Shown: positions 1 through 7,293, counted from the stretch's first letter. The stretch: 10,055 nt of DNA from SOIA01 sp050116035 (GCA_050116035.1 JASFPJ010000103.1:1-10055); one strand, 5' to 3'. The notes: generated from the letters alone by a model not told the origin. Program-made: numbers and translations.

Positions 1-341
1 CTTTCCCCGCCTGGAGCAAAGGGATCAGAAATCCACCGGCCATACCATTCCAAATGAGAGAAATAACTGCCATTTTGCCGTCTAAACTCTAATTCAAGCC
101 CGAATCTTTTGGAGAAGAAATATTGAACATAGACGCTCATGTTGTTTTTCAATTTCCCTCTTTCTTTGAAATACATCTCGTTGTGCTCAGTGTAGTCATA
201 TTCTTGTTCTTGCAAGGTGGCGTCGAGAGACCCTGAGTATCCCAAGCCAATGCCGAGTATGATTTCTTTTTTTTGTGAAGCGAAGGAAATGAGAGGAAAG
301 AAAACTAGAATAGTTGCGGTGATGAATGGCTTGAGTTTCAC
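1..341 (-). CDS. Exported beta-barrel outer-membrane protein, N-terminal part (runs off the left edge)
   Basis: The frame is open from a GTG at 341 to the window edge (113 codons plus 2 bases). It begins with a clear signal peptide: MKLKPF, then the hydrophobic stretch ITATILVFFPLISFA, with likely cleavage after SFA near residue 22. The mature part alternates polar and hydrophobic or aromatic residues (IILGIGLGYSGSL, MSVYVQYFF, FGLELEFRR), as in amphipathic beta-strands of small outer-membrane barrels of the OmpA-like beta-barrel superfamily. A TAA lies four codons upstream in the same frame and no ATG precedes the signal peptide, so GTG is the only reasonable start. The ribosome binding site is weak (AAAAAGAGCA just upstream). 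It follows tyrS on the same strand after 217 bp. Function and substrate cannot be told. The barrel fold is inferred from the residue pattern, not from a recognised family motif. Confidence 0.7.
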   Translation of the reverse strand, partial: MKLKPFITATILVFFPLISFASQKKEIILGIGLGYSGSLDATLQEQEYDYTEHNEMYFKERGKLKNNMSVYVQYFFSKRFGLELEFRRQNGSYFSHLEWYGRWISDPFAPGGE

Positions 342-496
342 TGCTCTTTTTTACAGCAAGATATGTGCCAGGAATAGACCGGTTTATCCAAGAAAAAAAT
401 GGGCAGGGATTGTCCTCTCGTCATGACACCTGTCCCATTCAGTTCTACACTATTAAGAAATAATAACGGACGGATATTTTTCTCCTCCTTGGCCAC
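338..496 (-). other. Possible small ORF or leader upstream of the beta-barrel gene
   Basis: A frame is open across most of the space between tyrS and the beta-barrel gene. It could start at a GTG at 496 (52 codons) or an ATG at 424 (28 codons, beginning MTRGQSLPIFF). It ends at TGA 338-340, which overlaps the GTG start of the next gene, as in translational coupling. A perfect Shine-Dalgarno-like AAGGAGGAG lies at 482-490 but no ATG, GTG or TTG in this frame sits at the right distance after it. The peptide resembles nothing I know. It may be a decayed coding remnant or plain leader sequence. Confidence 0.2.
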
Positions 497-558
497 GGAA
501 ATCAATTGAGAGTCTTCTTCTCCAGTTGGTGCATGGATTTTTCCTTTTTCTTCGGGAT

Positions 559-1776
559 CTATGTCTTGCGTTCGATTTTGTAGAAATTCTTTTTACCGAT
601 TTTGAGCACGCGTTCTGCATTTTTCCTCAGGTCGATTTTCAGGCCGATATCTTCGACTCTTTGTCCATCAAGATAAACCCCTCCTTGACGGATGATTCTT
701 TTGGCTTCACCTCGGGAGGGTAAAATTTTCTGGTTGACCATTAAATCGATGAGAGGAATCTCTGCGGCTTTGACCTCAATCACTTCGATTTCTGATGGGA
801 TTTCTTTGTTCTTGAACACTCTCTCGAATTCCTCTGCCGCTTTCTCCGCTTCCTGGCTGCTCCAGAAATCAGCCACGATTATCCGGGCCAACCTGGATTT
901 GAGGTCTTTGGGATTGACCTGGCCTTCCTTGGCCTCTTTTCTCCAATTTTCGATCTGGGAGAGAGGTTCGTCGGTGAGGAGCTCGAAGTAGCGGAACATC
1001 AGTGGGTCAGAGATGGACATGATTTTTCCGAAAATCTCACTCGCTGGTTCGGTGATACCCACAAAGTTGTCGAGTGTTTTACTCATCTTTTCCACACCGT
1101 CCAGGCCCTCCAGCAGAGGCATGGTCATGACTACCTGAGGTTCCTGTTTAAATTCCCTTTGAATCTCTCGGCCGACGAGGAGGTTGAATTTCTGGTCGGT
1201 CCCGCCGAGCTCCACATCCGCTTCCAGAGCCACTGAATCGTAAGCCTGCATGAGCGGGTAGAGGAGTTCATGAGTGGATATGGGTTGGCCGCTTTTCAGA
1301 CGGTTGGAAAAGTCGTCCCTCTCAAGGATGCGGGCCACCGTGTATTTGGCAGTCAGGTTGATGATATCAAAACTCGTCAGCTTGCCTAACCAGCGGGAGT
1401 TGAAATCGATGATGGTTTTTTTCGGATCAAGAATCTTGAATATCTGGATCTTGTACGTCTCGGCGTTTTTGTTGATTTCCTCTCGAGTCATAGGAGGGCG
1501 TGTGGTCGAGCGTCCTGAGGGGTCGCCGATAAGCCCGGTGAAGTCACCAATCAAAAAAATCACATCATGGCCCATGTCCTGGAAGTGTTTCATCTTGCGT
1601 AGGAGCACGGTGTGTCCGAGGTGGATGTCCGGGGCTGTCGGGTCAAACCCGGCTTTGACCTTTAAAGGCTTTTTTTCTTTGAGAGAGCGGGCCAGTTTGG
1701 CTTCCAGCTCTTTTTCCTGGATGATTTCCACACATCCCTTTTTGAGGTACTCTAACTGTTCTTTTGCTGTCTTCAT
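559..1776 (-). CDS. tyrS: Tyrosyl-tRNA synthetase
   Basis: Cytoplasmic class I aminoacyl-tRNA synthetase that charges tRNA-Tyr with tyrosine using ATP. The 405-residue length is normal. The HIGH-type signature is HLGH at residues 52-55 within DPTAPDIHLGHTVLLRKM. The KMSKS-type loop is KMSKT at 230-234. Tyrosine-pocket segments YPLMQAYD (173-180) and GGTDQ (191-195) are present, as is GLIGDPSGR near 81-89. The C-terminal part (about 340-400, ILPSRGEAKRIIRQGG) is an S4-type RNA-binding domain. HLGH with KMSKT places it with the TyrZ-like branch rather than the E. coli TyrS-like branch, which has KFGKT. The ATG at 1776 has only a weak ribosome binding site (AGAGGC). It overlaps, as ATGA, the end of an open frame that continues in phase from purN, so it may be read with purN. 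No T-box leader is visible in the 110 bp upstream. Confidence 0.97.
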   Translation of the reverse strand: MKTAKEQLEYLKKGCVEIIQEKELEAKLARSLKEKKPLKVKAGFDPTAPDIHLGHTVLLRKMKHFQDMGHDVIFLIGDFTGLIGDPSGRSTTRPPMTREEINKNAETYKIQIFKILDPKKTIIDFNSRWLGKLTSFDIINLTAKYTVARILERDDFSNRLKSGQPISTHELLYPLMQAYDSVALEADVELGGTDQKFNLLVGREIQREFKQEPQVVMTMPLLEGLDGVEKMSKTLDNFVGITEPASEIFGKIMSISDPLMFRYFELLTDEPLSQIENWRKEAKEGQVNPKDLKSRLARIIVADFWSSQEAEKAAEEFERVFKNKEIPSEIEVIEVKAAEIPLIDLMVNQKILPSRGEAKRIIRQGGVYLDGQRVEDIGLKIDLRKNAERVLKIGKKNFYKIERKT

Positions 1777-1886
1777 GGTTTTGCCTCTGTTTTCATTTTG
1801 GTCAATATGCCTTTCCAGTGTTCGAGCTGGCTTTGACTTTTCCGTTTTCCTTTTTCTGTTTTCAGTCTTTTCTTGCCTGCCAGACT

Positions 1887-2522
1887 TTATTTGATGAACA
1901 CTCTCCTCCCCCTGACTTCGACTTTCCCTTCAAAATAGAGCTTGACCGCTTCCGGGTAGATTTTATGCTCTTCCCTCAGGATTCTCTCGCTGAGTGTTTC
2001 TTCTGTGTCGTCTTGGAGAACAGGAACGACGGCCTGGATTATGATTGGACCCATGTCCACATCAGCCGTAACAAAGTGGACTGTCGCTCCTGAGTACTTG
2101 ACTCCCCACTCGAGAGCTTTCTTCTGGACGTGGAGTCCAGGGAAGGAAGGCAGGAGGGCCGGATGGATATTCATCATGCAGTGCTTAAGCTCGTCACAGA
2201 AAGAAGGACTCAGAATTCTCATGTATCCTGCCAGGCAGACGAGGTCCACGTCCCTTTTCCTGAGTTCTTGGACGGCTGCTTTTTCATGGTCTTCACGAGT
2301 CGGATAGGCTTTCGGGTCGAGGAAAAGAGTCTCGAGATTTCGCTCTTTGGCGATCTGGAGTCCTGGTGCATCTTCTTTGTTGCTGAAAACAAGAACGATT
2401 TCTGCGTTTATTTTTCCAGCAAGGATGGCATCGTGGATGGCCTGAAAGTTAGAGCCCCGGCCAGAAATGAAAACAGCAATTTTACCCTTTTTTTTAGGGC
2501 TGACAAAAACATCCTCTGTCAT
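1887..2522 (-). CDS. purN: Phosphoribosylglycinamide formyltransferase (GART)
   Basis: Transfers the formyl group of 10-formyltetrahydrofolate to GAR, giving FGAR (third step of de novo purine synthesis, cytoplasm). The 211-residue length is typical. The N-terminal phosphate-binding segment is VFISGRGSNFQAI (18-29). The catalytic triad can be placed by pattern: Asn118 and His120 in NIHPALLPSFPG, and Asp156 in DVDMGPIII. GYMRILS (99-105) is also characteristic. The ATG at 2522 follows a strong AAGGAGAGG ribosome binding site about 9 bp upstream. A 12-residue lead (MTEDVFVSPKKK) before the Rossmann-like core is slightly longer than in E. coli. It lies 235 bp after purL, separated by the inverted-repeat element, and has a candidate promoter of its own. 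Confidence 0.96.
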   Translation of the reverse strand: MTEDVFVSPKKKGKIAVFISGRGSNFQAIHDAILAGKINAEIVLVFSNKEDAPGLQIAKERNLETLFLDPKAYPTREDHEKAAVQELRKRDVDLVCLAGYMRILSPSFCDELKHCMMNIHPALLPSFPGLHVQKKALEWGVKYSGATVHFVTADVDMGPIIIQAVVPVLQDDTEETLSERILREEHKIYPEAVKLYFEGKVEVRGRRVFIK

Positions 2523-2565
2523 CTGTATTTCCCTCTCCTTGTTTAACTGTAAGTCTTAAAATCCT

Positions 2566-2593
2566 ATTTTATTAAAAAAGCCGCGGAAATCAA
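2566..2593 (-). promoter_or_regulatory. Candidate promoter for purN (and tyrS)
   Basis: On the minus strand, TTGATT (2588-2593) and TAAAAT (2566-2571) are separated by 16 bp. They match the sigma-70 consensus at 4/6 and 5/6 positions. The -10 box is about 43 bp upstream of the purN start. It lies between the inverted repeat and purN, so it would let purN be expressed even if the repeat stops transcription from purL. The region is AT-rich, so chance matches are likely. Confidence 0.35.
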
Positions 2594-2610
2594 TGATACA
2601 TTTTAAATAA

Positions 2611-2751
2611 GGGGACGTTCCCCAGGGTGCTACCCTTTTAATCAAACAATGATTTTTTAACATAAATACAAATACTAACACGCTTGAATTTATTGAATCC
2701 TATCATTATAGGACAAAGTGGAAAAAGGGTGGTACCTTGGGGAACGTCCCC
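2611..2751. repeat. 141-bp inverted-repeat element (MITE- or REP-like) between purL and purN
   Basis: Left arm 2611-2640 and right arm 2722-2751 are inverted copies, 26 of 30 positions identical. Each arm starts at the outer end with GGGGACGTTCCCC. That can fold alone (GGGGA, loop CGT, TCCCC) and is followed by a second small hairpin of the form AGGGT-nnn-ACCCT and a T run. The 81-bp core is AT-rich and has no gene. It holds one short palindrome, CCTAT-CATT-ATAGG, at 2699-2712. There is no transposase and I see no clear target-site duplication. Miniature elements with such ends can be mobilised by transposases encoded elsewhere, for example REP-associated IS200-like enzymes; that link is inference. 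For leftward transcription the right arm comes six bases after the purL stop and looks like a terminator (GC hairpins, then CCCTTTTT). Confidence 0.75.
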
Positions 2752-2757
2752 ATATTT

Positions 2758-4965
2758 TCACTGAATGGCGAAGATCTCAGGAATGGCGTTCCTCCAGGCT
2801 TTCAAGGCTTCATCCACGGGAACATCGATGAGTTTTTTATCACCATGGCTGATGACGATCCTGTCTCCACCTGTCTTTCCGATGACCGCAGCGTTCACTT
2901 TTTTGTTTTTCGCCAGTTCAAGAATTTTTTGATGGTTTTGTTTTTTTGATGTGATGACTATCCTGGACTGCGTTTCTCCAAAGAGGATCGCGTCCGAGCG
3001 AATCCCGTCCCGGAGATTCACACGCAGCCCTGTTTTCTTGTCACTCAAGAATGAAGATTCGGCCAGGCAGCAGGCCAGGCCGCCTTCTGAGACATCGTGA
3101 GCGGATTCGATAAGTCCAAGGGAAATGATTTCCAGGCAAAAATCCTGGATTTGCTTTTCTTTTTCCAGGTCGATTTGCGGGGGCATTCCTTTCTCTTTCT
3201 GGTGAATCGTTTTGACATACTCGGAAGCTCCCAGCTCGTCCTTATTTTCTCCGAGGAGGATCAGGATGTCTTCCTCCGCCTTAAAAGCGGGCCCGGTTAT
3301 ATTATTTATGTCATCCACCATGCCGACTATGCCCAGCACAGGAGTGGGATAGATCGAGATGCCTTCCGTGTCATTGTAGAAGCTGACATTGCCTCCTGTG
3401 ACGGGGATGTTGAATGTTCGGCAGCCCTGCGCGATTCCTTTTATGGTTTCTTGGAACTGCCACATGATTTCCGGTTTCTCCGGATTGCCGAAGTTTAAAC
3501 AATTAGTCACTCCAATGGGACGGGCGCCGACGCAGGCCAGATTCCGGCAGGCTTCGGCCACGGCGATCTTGCCTCCGGTTTCAGGATCTAGATAGGAATA
3601 GAGAGAGTTTCCGTCTAAAGTGACCGCCAGCGCTTTGTTTGTGTCTTTGATCCTGATCACAGAGGCATCCGCCCCTGGTATAAAAGCGGTGTTGACCTGG
3701 ACCATGTGGTCATACTGGCGGCGGACCCATTCCTTTTCGGCGATAGTCGGCGAAGAGAGAAGCTGTAGAAAAGTCTGGTTGAAGTTTTCTGGTTGGGGGA
3801 GAGGTTCCAGTTGGGTGGCGGATTCGAGGTAAGAGGGTGTTTGGCTCTCCCTCTCATAGACAGGGCAGAGGTCGATGACGGCCTTCACGGGAAGGTCCAC
3901 GACTGTTTTTCCCTCAAAGCTGACTTTAAGCCTACCTCCTTCGGTGACCTGTCCGATGATCACGGCATCCAGGTCCCATTTGGAAAAGATCTCCTGTACT
4001 TCCTTGACCTTGTCTTTCTTCGCCACGATGAGCATTCTCTCCTGGGACTCCGACAGCATCATTTCGTACGGGGTCATGCCTTCTTCTCTCTGTGGCACAC
4101 GATCGAGGTTGATCTCGATGCCCGTGCCTGATTTGGAGGCCATTTCTGTGGTCGAACATGTCAGGCCTGCCGCACCCATATCCTGGATACCAATAATCAA
4201 GTCTTTGGCTGTGACTTCCAGGCAAGCCTCGAGCAGCAGTTTTTCCATGAAGGGATCACCAACCTGAACATTCGGTCTCTTGTGTTCCAGGTCCTCGCCG
4301 AATTCAGCCGAGGCCATCGTGGCACCGTGAATACCGTCTCTTCCTGTTTTCGCTCCGACATAGAGCACCGGGTTTCCCTTGCCTTCGGCTTTGGCGTAGA
4401 AGATCCTGTCCTTTTTGACGATTCCCAGGGCAAAAACATTCACAAGAGGATTGAGAGAATAGCAGTCGTTGAAGTAGACATCTCCTCCTACCGTAGGGAT
4501 ACCGATGGAGTTTCCGTATCCGGATATCCCCGCGACCACACCTTCCATGACGGATTTGTTTTTTGCGGTCGATAGCGGGCCAAAACGCAGGGAATCCTGG
4601 AGGACAATGGGTCTGGCTCCCATAGTGAAAATGTCTCTGAGTATACCTCCGACTCCTGTCGCTGCACCTTGGTAGGGCTCGATAAAGGAGGGATGGTTGT
4701 GGGACTCGATCTTGAAAACGGCTGCCAGACCATCACCGATATCGATGATGCCCGCATTCTCACCCGGTCCCTGGATGACGTTTTCCCCCTCCACAGGCAG
4801 TTGTTTCAGATGAATGGTTGAGCTTTTGTAGCTGCAGTGTTCAGACCACATGAGAGAGAAAATCCCGAGTTCCGTGATGTTGGGTTCCCTGCCGATGAGT
4901 TCGACGATTTTTTCGTACTCATCCAGAGTGAGATTGTGTTCTTCCAGAATCTTGCGGTCAATCAT
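2758..4965 (-). CDS. purL: Phosphoribosylformylglycinamidine synthase, small-type PurL subunit
   Basis: Synthetase subunit that converts FGAR to FGAM with ATP and with ammonia delivered from PurQ (fourth step of purine synthesis). At 735 residues it is the short, Bacillus/Thermotoga-type PurL that lacks the fused glutaminase and the PurS-like domain of the ~1300-residue E. coli enzyme, which agrees with separate purS and purQ genes next door. Visible motifs are MWSEHCSYKSS with the probable catalytic His43, the nucleotide/metal segment ESHNHPSFIEPYQGAATGVGGILRD (87-111), DMGAAGLTCSTTEM in the first half, and the repeated fold in the second half (VTGGNVSFYN, SAHDVSEGGLA). The ATG start at 4965 has a TGA two codons upstream in frame, so it cannot begin earlier. 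Its ribosome binding site is poor (GGAG 13 bases away). It follows purQ by 33 bp, consistent with co-transcription. Confidence 0.97.
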   Translation of the reverse strand: MIDRKILEEHNLTLDEYEKIVELIGREPNITELGIFSLMWSEHCSYKSSTIHLKQLPVEGENVIQGPGENAGIIDIGDGLAAVFKIESHNHPSFIEPYQGAATGVGGILRDIFTMGARPIVLQDSLRFGPLSTAKNKSVMEGVVAGISGYGNSIGIPTVGGDVYFNDCYSLNPLVNVFALGIVKKDRIFYAKAEGKGNPVLYVGAKTGRDGIHGATMASAEFGEDLEHKRPNVQVGDPFMEKLLLEACLEVTAKDLIIGIQDMGAAGLTCSTTEMASKSGTGIEINLDRVPQREEGMTPYEMMLSESQERMLIVAKKDKVKEVQEIFSKWDLDAVIIGQVTEGGRLKVSFEGKTVVDLPVKAVIDLCPVYERESQTPSYLESATQLEPLPQPENFNQTFLQLLSSPTIAEKEWVRRQYDHMVQVNTAFIPGADASVIRIKDTNKALAVTLDGNSLYSYLDPETGGKIAVAEACRNLACVGARPIGVTNCLNFGNPEKPEIMWQFQETIKGIAQGCRTFNIPVTGGNVSFYNDTEGISIYPTPVLGIVGMVDDINNITGPAFKAEEDILILLGENKDELGASEYVKTIHQKEKGMPPQIDLEKEKQIQDFCLEIISLGLIESAHDVSEGGLACCLAESSFLSDKKTGLRVNLRDGIRSDAILFGETQSRIVITSKKQNHQKILELAKNKKVNAAVIGKTGGDRIVISHGDKKLIDVPVDEALKAWRNAIPEIFAIQ

Positions 4966-4998
4966 TTCGCTTCACACACTCCAGGCCATCCGATGTGG

Positions 4999-5694
4999 TT
5001 ATCCTTTCCAGTTGATGACAGATTCGAATATGATCCGGCCGTCTTCGCTGCCGAGAAGCGCCTCAGAAGCCCTTTCTGGATGGGGCATCATGCCCATGAC
5101 GTTTCCGGCGCTGTTGATCAGGCCGGCGATGCTTTCAAGAGAGCCATTCACATTGGCCTCTTCGCTGAGTTGGCCCCGGGCATCTGAATACCGGAGGACG
5201 ATCTGGTTGTATGTCTTTATCTCTTGAATAGTATCAGGAGGAGAGAAAAAATTGCCGTCATAGTGGGCGATGGGAATCCTCAAAACCTGACCTTTTTTGG
5301 CTTTGTGCGTGAACGGAGTGGCCTCGTTATCCACCCGGAGATGGACAAACTGACAGAGGAACTTCAGGTTTTTATTCCTGAGCATGGCTCCCGGAAGCAG
5401 CTCCAACTCCAGGAGAACCTGGAAGCCGTTGCATATTCCGAGCACCAGGCCTCCCTTGAGTGCGAATTCTTTGACTTCCTGCATCAGTGGAGAAAACGCA
5501 GCGATGGAGCCTGACCGGAGATAGTCTCCGTAGGAAAATCCTCCAGGGAGGACAACACAATCAACATTTTTCAGGTCATGTTCTTTGTGCCAGAGGAATA
5601 TCGCGTCCTGGTTGAGGACGTCCTTAAGCGCAAAGAGAGTGTCATAATCGCAGTTGGAACCTGGAAAAATCACGACTCCAAATTTCAATTTCAC
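4999..5694 (-). CDS. purQ: FGAM synthase glutaminase subunit PurQ
   Basis: Class I (triad) glutamine amidotransferase that hydrolyses glutamine and passes ammonia to PurL. Counting from the GTG at 5694, the nucleophile is Cys88 in LGICNGFQ, and the other triad members are His205 and Glu207 in MMPHPERA. The oxyanion-type segment is LPGGFSYGDYLR (49-60). Length 231 is usual. The start is uncertain. AAGGA at 5698-5702 is only 3 bases from the GTG at 5694 but 9 bases from a TTG at 5688, and starting there gives MKFGVVIFPGSNCD, which matches the family N-terminus better (229 residues). The gene is 35 bp downstream of purS, across a strong hairpin, and 33 bp upstream of purL. Confidence 0.96.
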   Translation of the reverse strand: MKLKFGVVIFPGSNCDYDTLFALKDVLNQDAIFLWHKEHDLKNVDCVVLPGGFSYGDYLRSGSIAAFSPLMQEVKEFALKGGLVLGICNGFQVLLELELLPGAMLRNKNLKFLCQFVHLRVDNEATPFTHKAKKGQVLRIPIAHYDGNFFSPPDTIQEIKTYNQIVLRYSDARGQLSEEANVNGSLESIAGLINSAGNVMGMMPHPERASEALLGSEDGRIIFESVINWKG

Positions 5695-5702
5695 TAATCC
5701 TT

Positions 5703-5719
5703 GGGGGATGGATTCCCCC
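5703..5719 (-). promoter_or_regulatory. Hairpin between purS and purQ, abutting the purQ ribosome binding site
   Basis: A perfect 6-bp GC-rich stem (GGGGGA paired with TCCCCC) with a 5-base loop lies inside the 35-bp purS-purQ gap. In the minus-strand transcript it ends directly next to the AAGGA of purQ. It could tune PurQ translation or protect mRNA ends. On the plus strand it is followed by TGTTTTT and would look like a weak terminator, but nothing upstream on that strand needs one. Confidence 0.45.
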
Positions 5720-5729
5720 TGTTTTTGAT

Positions 5730-5978
5730 TTAATCCTTTTCCAAAATCTGCCAGGTGAACTTTTCGATGATGGGATTGGCCAGGACTTTATCTGATATTT
5801 CGGGGATGACTTTTTCGGCTTCTTTGGGGGACATACCTTCGAGCTCAAGTTCAAACACTTTGCCCTGTCTGACATCCTTTACAGATTCGTAGCCCAGTGT
5901 GTGGAGGGCATTCTTCACCGTTTGGCCTTGAGGGTCGAGGACACTGTCTTTGAGCGAGACCAGGATCCTAACTTTCAT
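5730..5978 (-). CDS. purS: FGAM synthase subunit PurS
   Basis: Small structural subunit that joins PurQ to PurL in the FGAM synthetase complex. The product is 82 residues, MKVRILVSLKDSVLDPQGQTVKNAL at the N-terminus, with the family hallmark DPQGQTVKNAL near 15-25 and RQGKVFELEL near 37-46. The frame is open further upstream (to an ATG at 6005), but the ATG at 5978 gives the normal family N-terminus and has a ribosome binding site AAGGTGG about 4 bases upstream. This start overlaps the end of purB by 11 bp (purB stops at 5968), so translation of the two is probably coupled. Confidence 0.94.
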   Translation of the reverse strand: MKVRILVSLKDSVLDPQGQTVKNALHTLGYESVKDVRQGKVFELELEGMSPKEAEKVIPEISDKVLANPIIEKFTWQILEKD

Positions 5979-7266
5979 CGCCCACCTTTTCGAAGATGTA
6001 ATCAATCTTGCTTAAATACGGATCAAGAGAAAAGCAGGCGTCAATCTCTTTCTCTGTTAGAATTTTTCCGATTTCTTTATCAGAATGGATGAGCTCCCTG
6101 AAATCACGACCTTCATTCCAGGCTTTCATGCTATTCGTCTGGACAAGCTGGAACGCCTGCTCGCGGGTGATGTCTTTTTTCGTCAGAGCCAGGAGTACGC
6201 TCTGGGAAAAAACGAGACCCCGCGTCAGGTTGACGTTGTCTTCCATCCTCTCGACGTTGACCTTCCAGTTGCGGATGATATCCGTTGTTTCCGCCAGGAT
6301 GAAGTCTGTGAGAATAAAAGCATCCGGAAATATAACTCTTTCAGCCGAGGAGTGGGAAATGTCTCTTTCATGCCAGAGAGAGATGTTCTCCATGGAAACC
6401 TGGAGGTTGGATCTTATAACGCGGGCAAGGCCAGAGATTCTTTCTGCACGAACCGGATTTTTTTTATGCGGCATGGAAGAGGATCCTTTTTGACCTTTAG
6501 TGAAGGGCTCTTCCACTTCAAGGACTTCTGTTTTCTGAAGGTGACGCAGCTCTGCAGCGAATTTATCCAGGGAAGATGCAAGAAGGGCGAGTGCAAAGAG
6601 GACTTCGGCATGCCTGTCACGCTGAAGAACCTGCGTGGACACTTTTGCAGGCTTGAGGCCGAGTTTTTTGAGTGCATAGACCTCGATTTTTGGGTCAAGA
6701 TGGATGTAGGTTCCCACTGAGCCCGAGATTCTCCCGTAACTGATGACTTTTAATGCGTTCTCGATTCGATGGAGATGACGTTTCACTTCCTCATACCAGA
6801 CCAGGAGTTTCACACCGAAAGTAATGGGCTCGGCGTGAACACCGTGTGTCCGTCCGACCATCACGGTTTTTTTGTACTGCAGAGCCTGTTCCTTGAGGAC
6901 ATCTTTAAGAGGGCTGAGATCCTTCTGGACTTTCTCCAGAGCTTCTTTTATGAGGAGAGAGAGGGCGGTATCAACAACATCATAGGATGTCAGTCCAAGG
7001 TGGATGAAGCGGGAATCTTCTCCCACTTTCTCGGCCACAGATGTGAGAAAGGCGATCACGTCGTGTTTCACGACTTTTTCTATCTCTTCAATCCTCTTGA
7101 CAGAGAAATTGGCTTTTTCTTTAATCGTTTTGAGTGATTGGGGAGGGATTTCTCCTGCTTCTGCCCAGGCTTCGCATACAGCCAGTTCCACATCGAGCCA
7201 TTTTCTGTATCTGTTTTCATCGGTCCAGATGGCACCCATTTCTGGACGCGTGTACCGCTCTATCAT
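5968..7266 (-). CDS. purB: Adenylosuccinate lyase
   Basis: Catalyses two fumarate-releasing steps: SAICAR to AICAR in IMP synthesis, and adenylosuccinate to AMP. The product is 432 residues, typical for the short bacterial (Bacillus-like) form. The fumarase/aspartase superfamily signature SSSMPHKKNP is at 262-271. Candidate catalytic residues are His68 (KHDVIAF), His141 (GRTHGVHAEP) and Ser263 in the mobile signature loop. The segment IHLGLTSYDVVDTAL (88-102) is also conserved. The ATG at 7266 has an AAGGAA ribosome binding site 9 bases upstream and a textbook promoter at 7294-7322. It is the first gene of the leftward purine cluster, in which purS overlaps its 3' end. Confidence 0.97.
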   Translation of the reverse strand: MIERYTRPEMGAIWTDENRYRKWLDVELAVCEAWAEAGEIPPQSLKTIKEKANFSVKRIEEIEKVVKHDVIAFLTSVAEKVGEDSRFIHLGLTSYDVVDTALSLLIKEALEKVQKDLSPLKDVLKEQALQYKKTVMVGRTHGVHAEPITFGVKLLVWYEEVKRHLHRIENALKVISYGRISGSVGTYIHLDPKIEVYALKKLGLKPAKVSTQVLQRDRHAEVLFALALLASSLDKFAAELRHLQKTEVLEVEEPFTKGQKGSSSMPHKKNPVRAERISGLARVIRSNLQVSMENISLWHERDISHSSAERVIFPDAFILTDFILAETTDIIRNWKVNVERMEDNVNLTRGLVFSQSVLLALTKKDITREQAFQLVQTNSMKAWNEGRDFRELIHSDKEIGKILTEKEIDACFSLDPYLSKIDYIFEKVGDES

Positions 7267-7293
7267 GGAATTTATTCCTTAAAAGGAGGGCAA

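Noticed and set aside
1777..1886. Possible T-box leader for tyrS.
   Set aside because: The 110-bp gap has no T-box core, no terminator and no room for the specifier stem.
1274..1894. 206-codon open frame on the plus strand opposite tyrS.
   Set aside because: Antisense shadow of tyrS, with low-complexity Ser/Phe-rich translation and no family resemblance.
2005..2546. Two overlapping plus-strand open frames of 100 and 138 codons opposite purN.
   Set aside because: Both are mirror frames of purN, with no motif or initiation signal.
2726..2735. AGGGTGGTACC-like core resembling the T-box antiterminator sequence (AGGGTGGNACC).
   Set aside because: It lies in the right arm of the inverted repeat, lacks the following GCG, has no specifier-loop leader, and on that strand precedes only antisense purL sequence.
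6085..6720. 211-codon open frame on the plus strand opposite purB.
   Set aside because: It lies wholly antisense to a well-conserved enzyme gene, has no recognisable domain and no good ribosome binding site. Its length reflects the codon use of purB.
7267..7293. Possible purine riboswitch upstream of purB.
   Set aside because: The promoter position leaves a leader of about 20 bases, and no aptamer-like segments are present.
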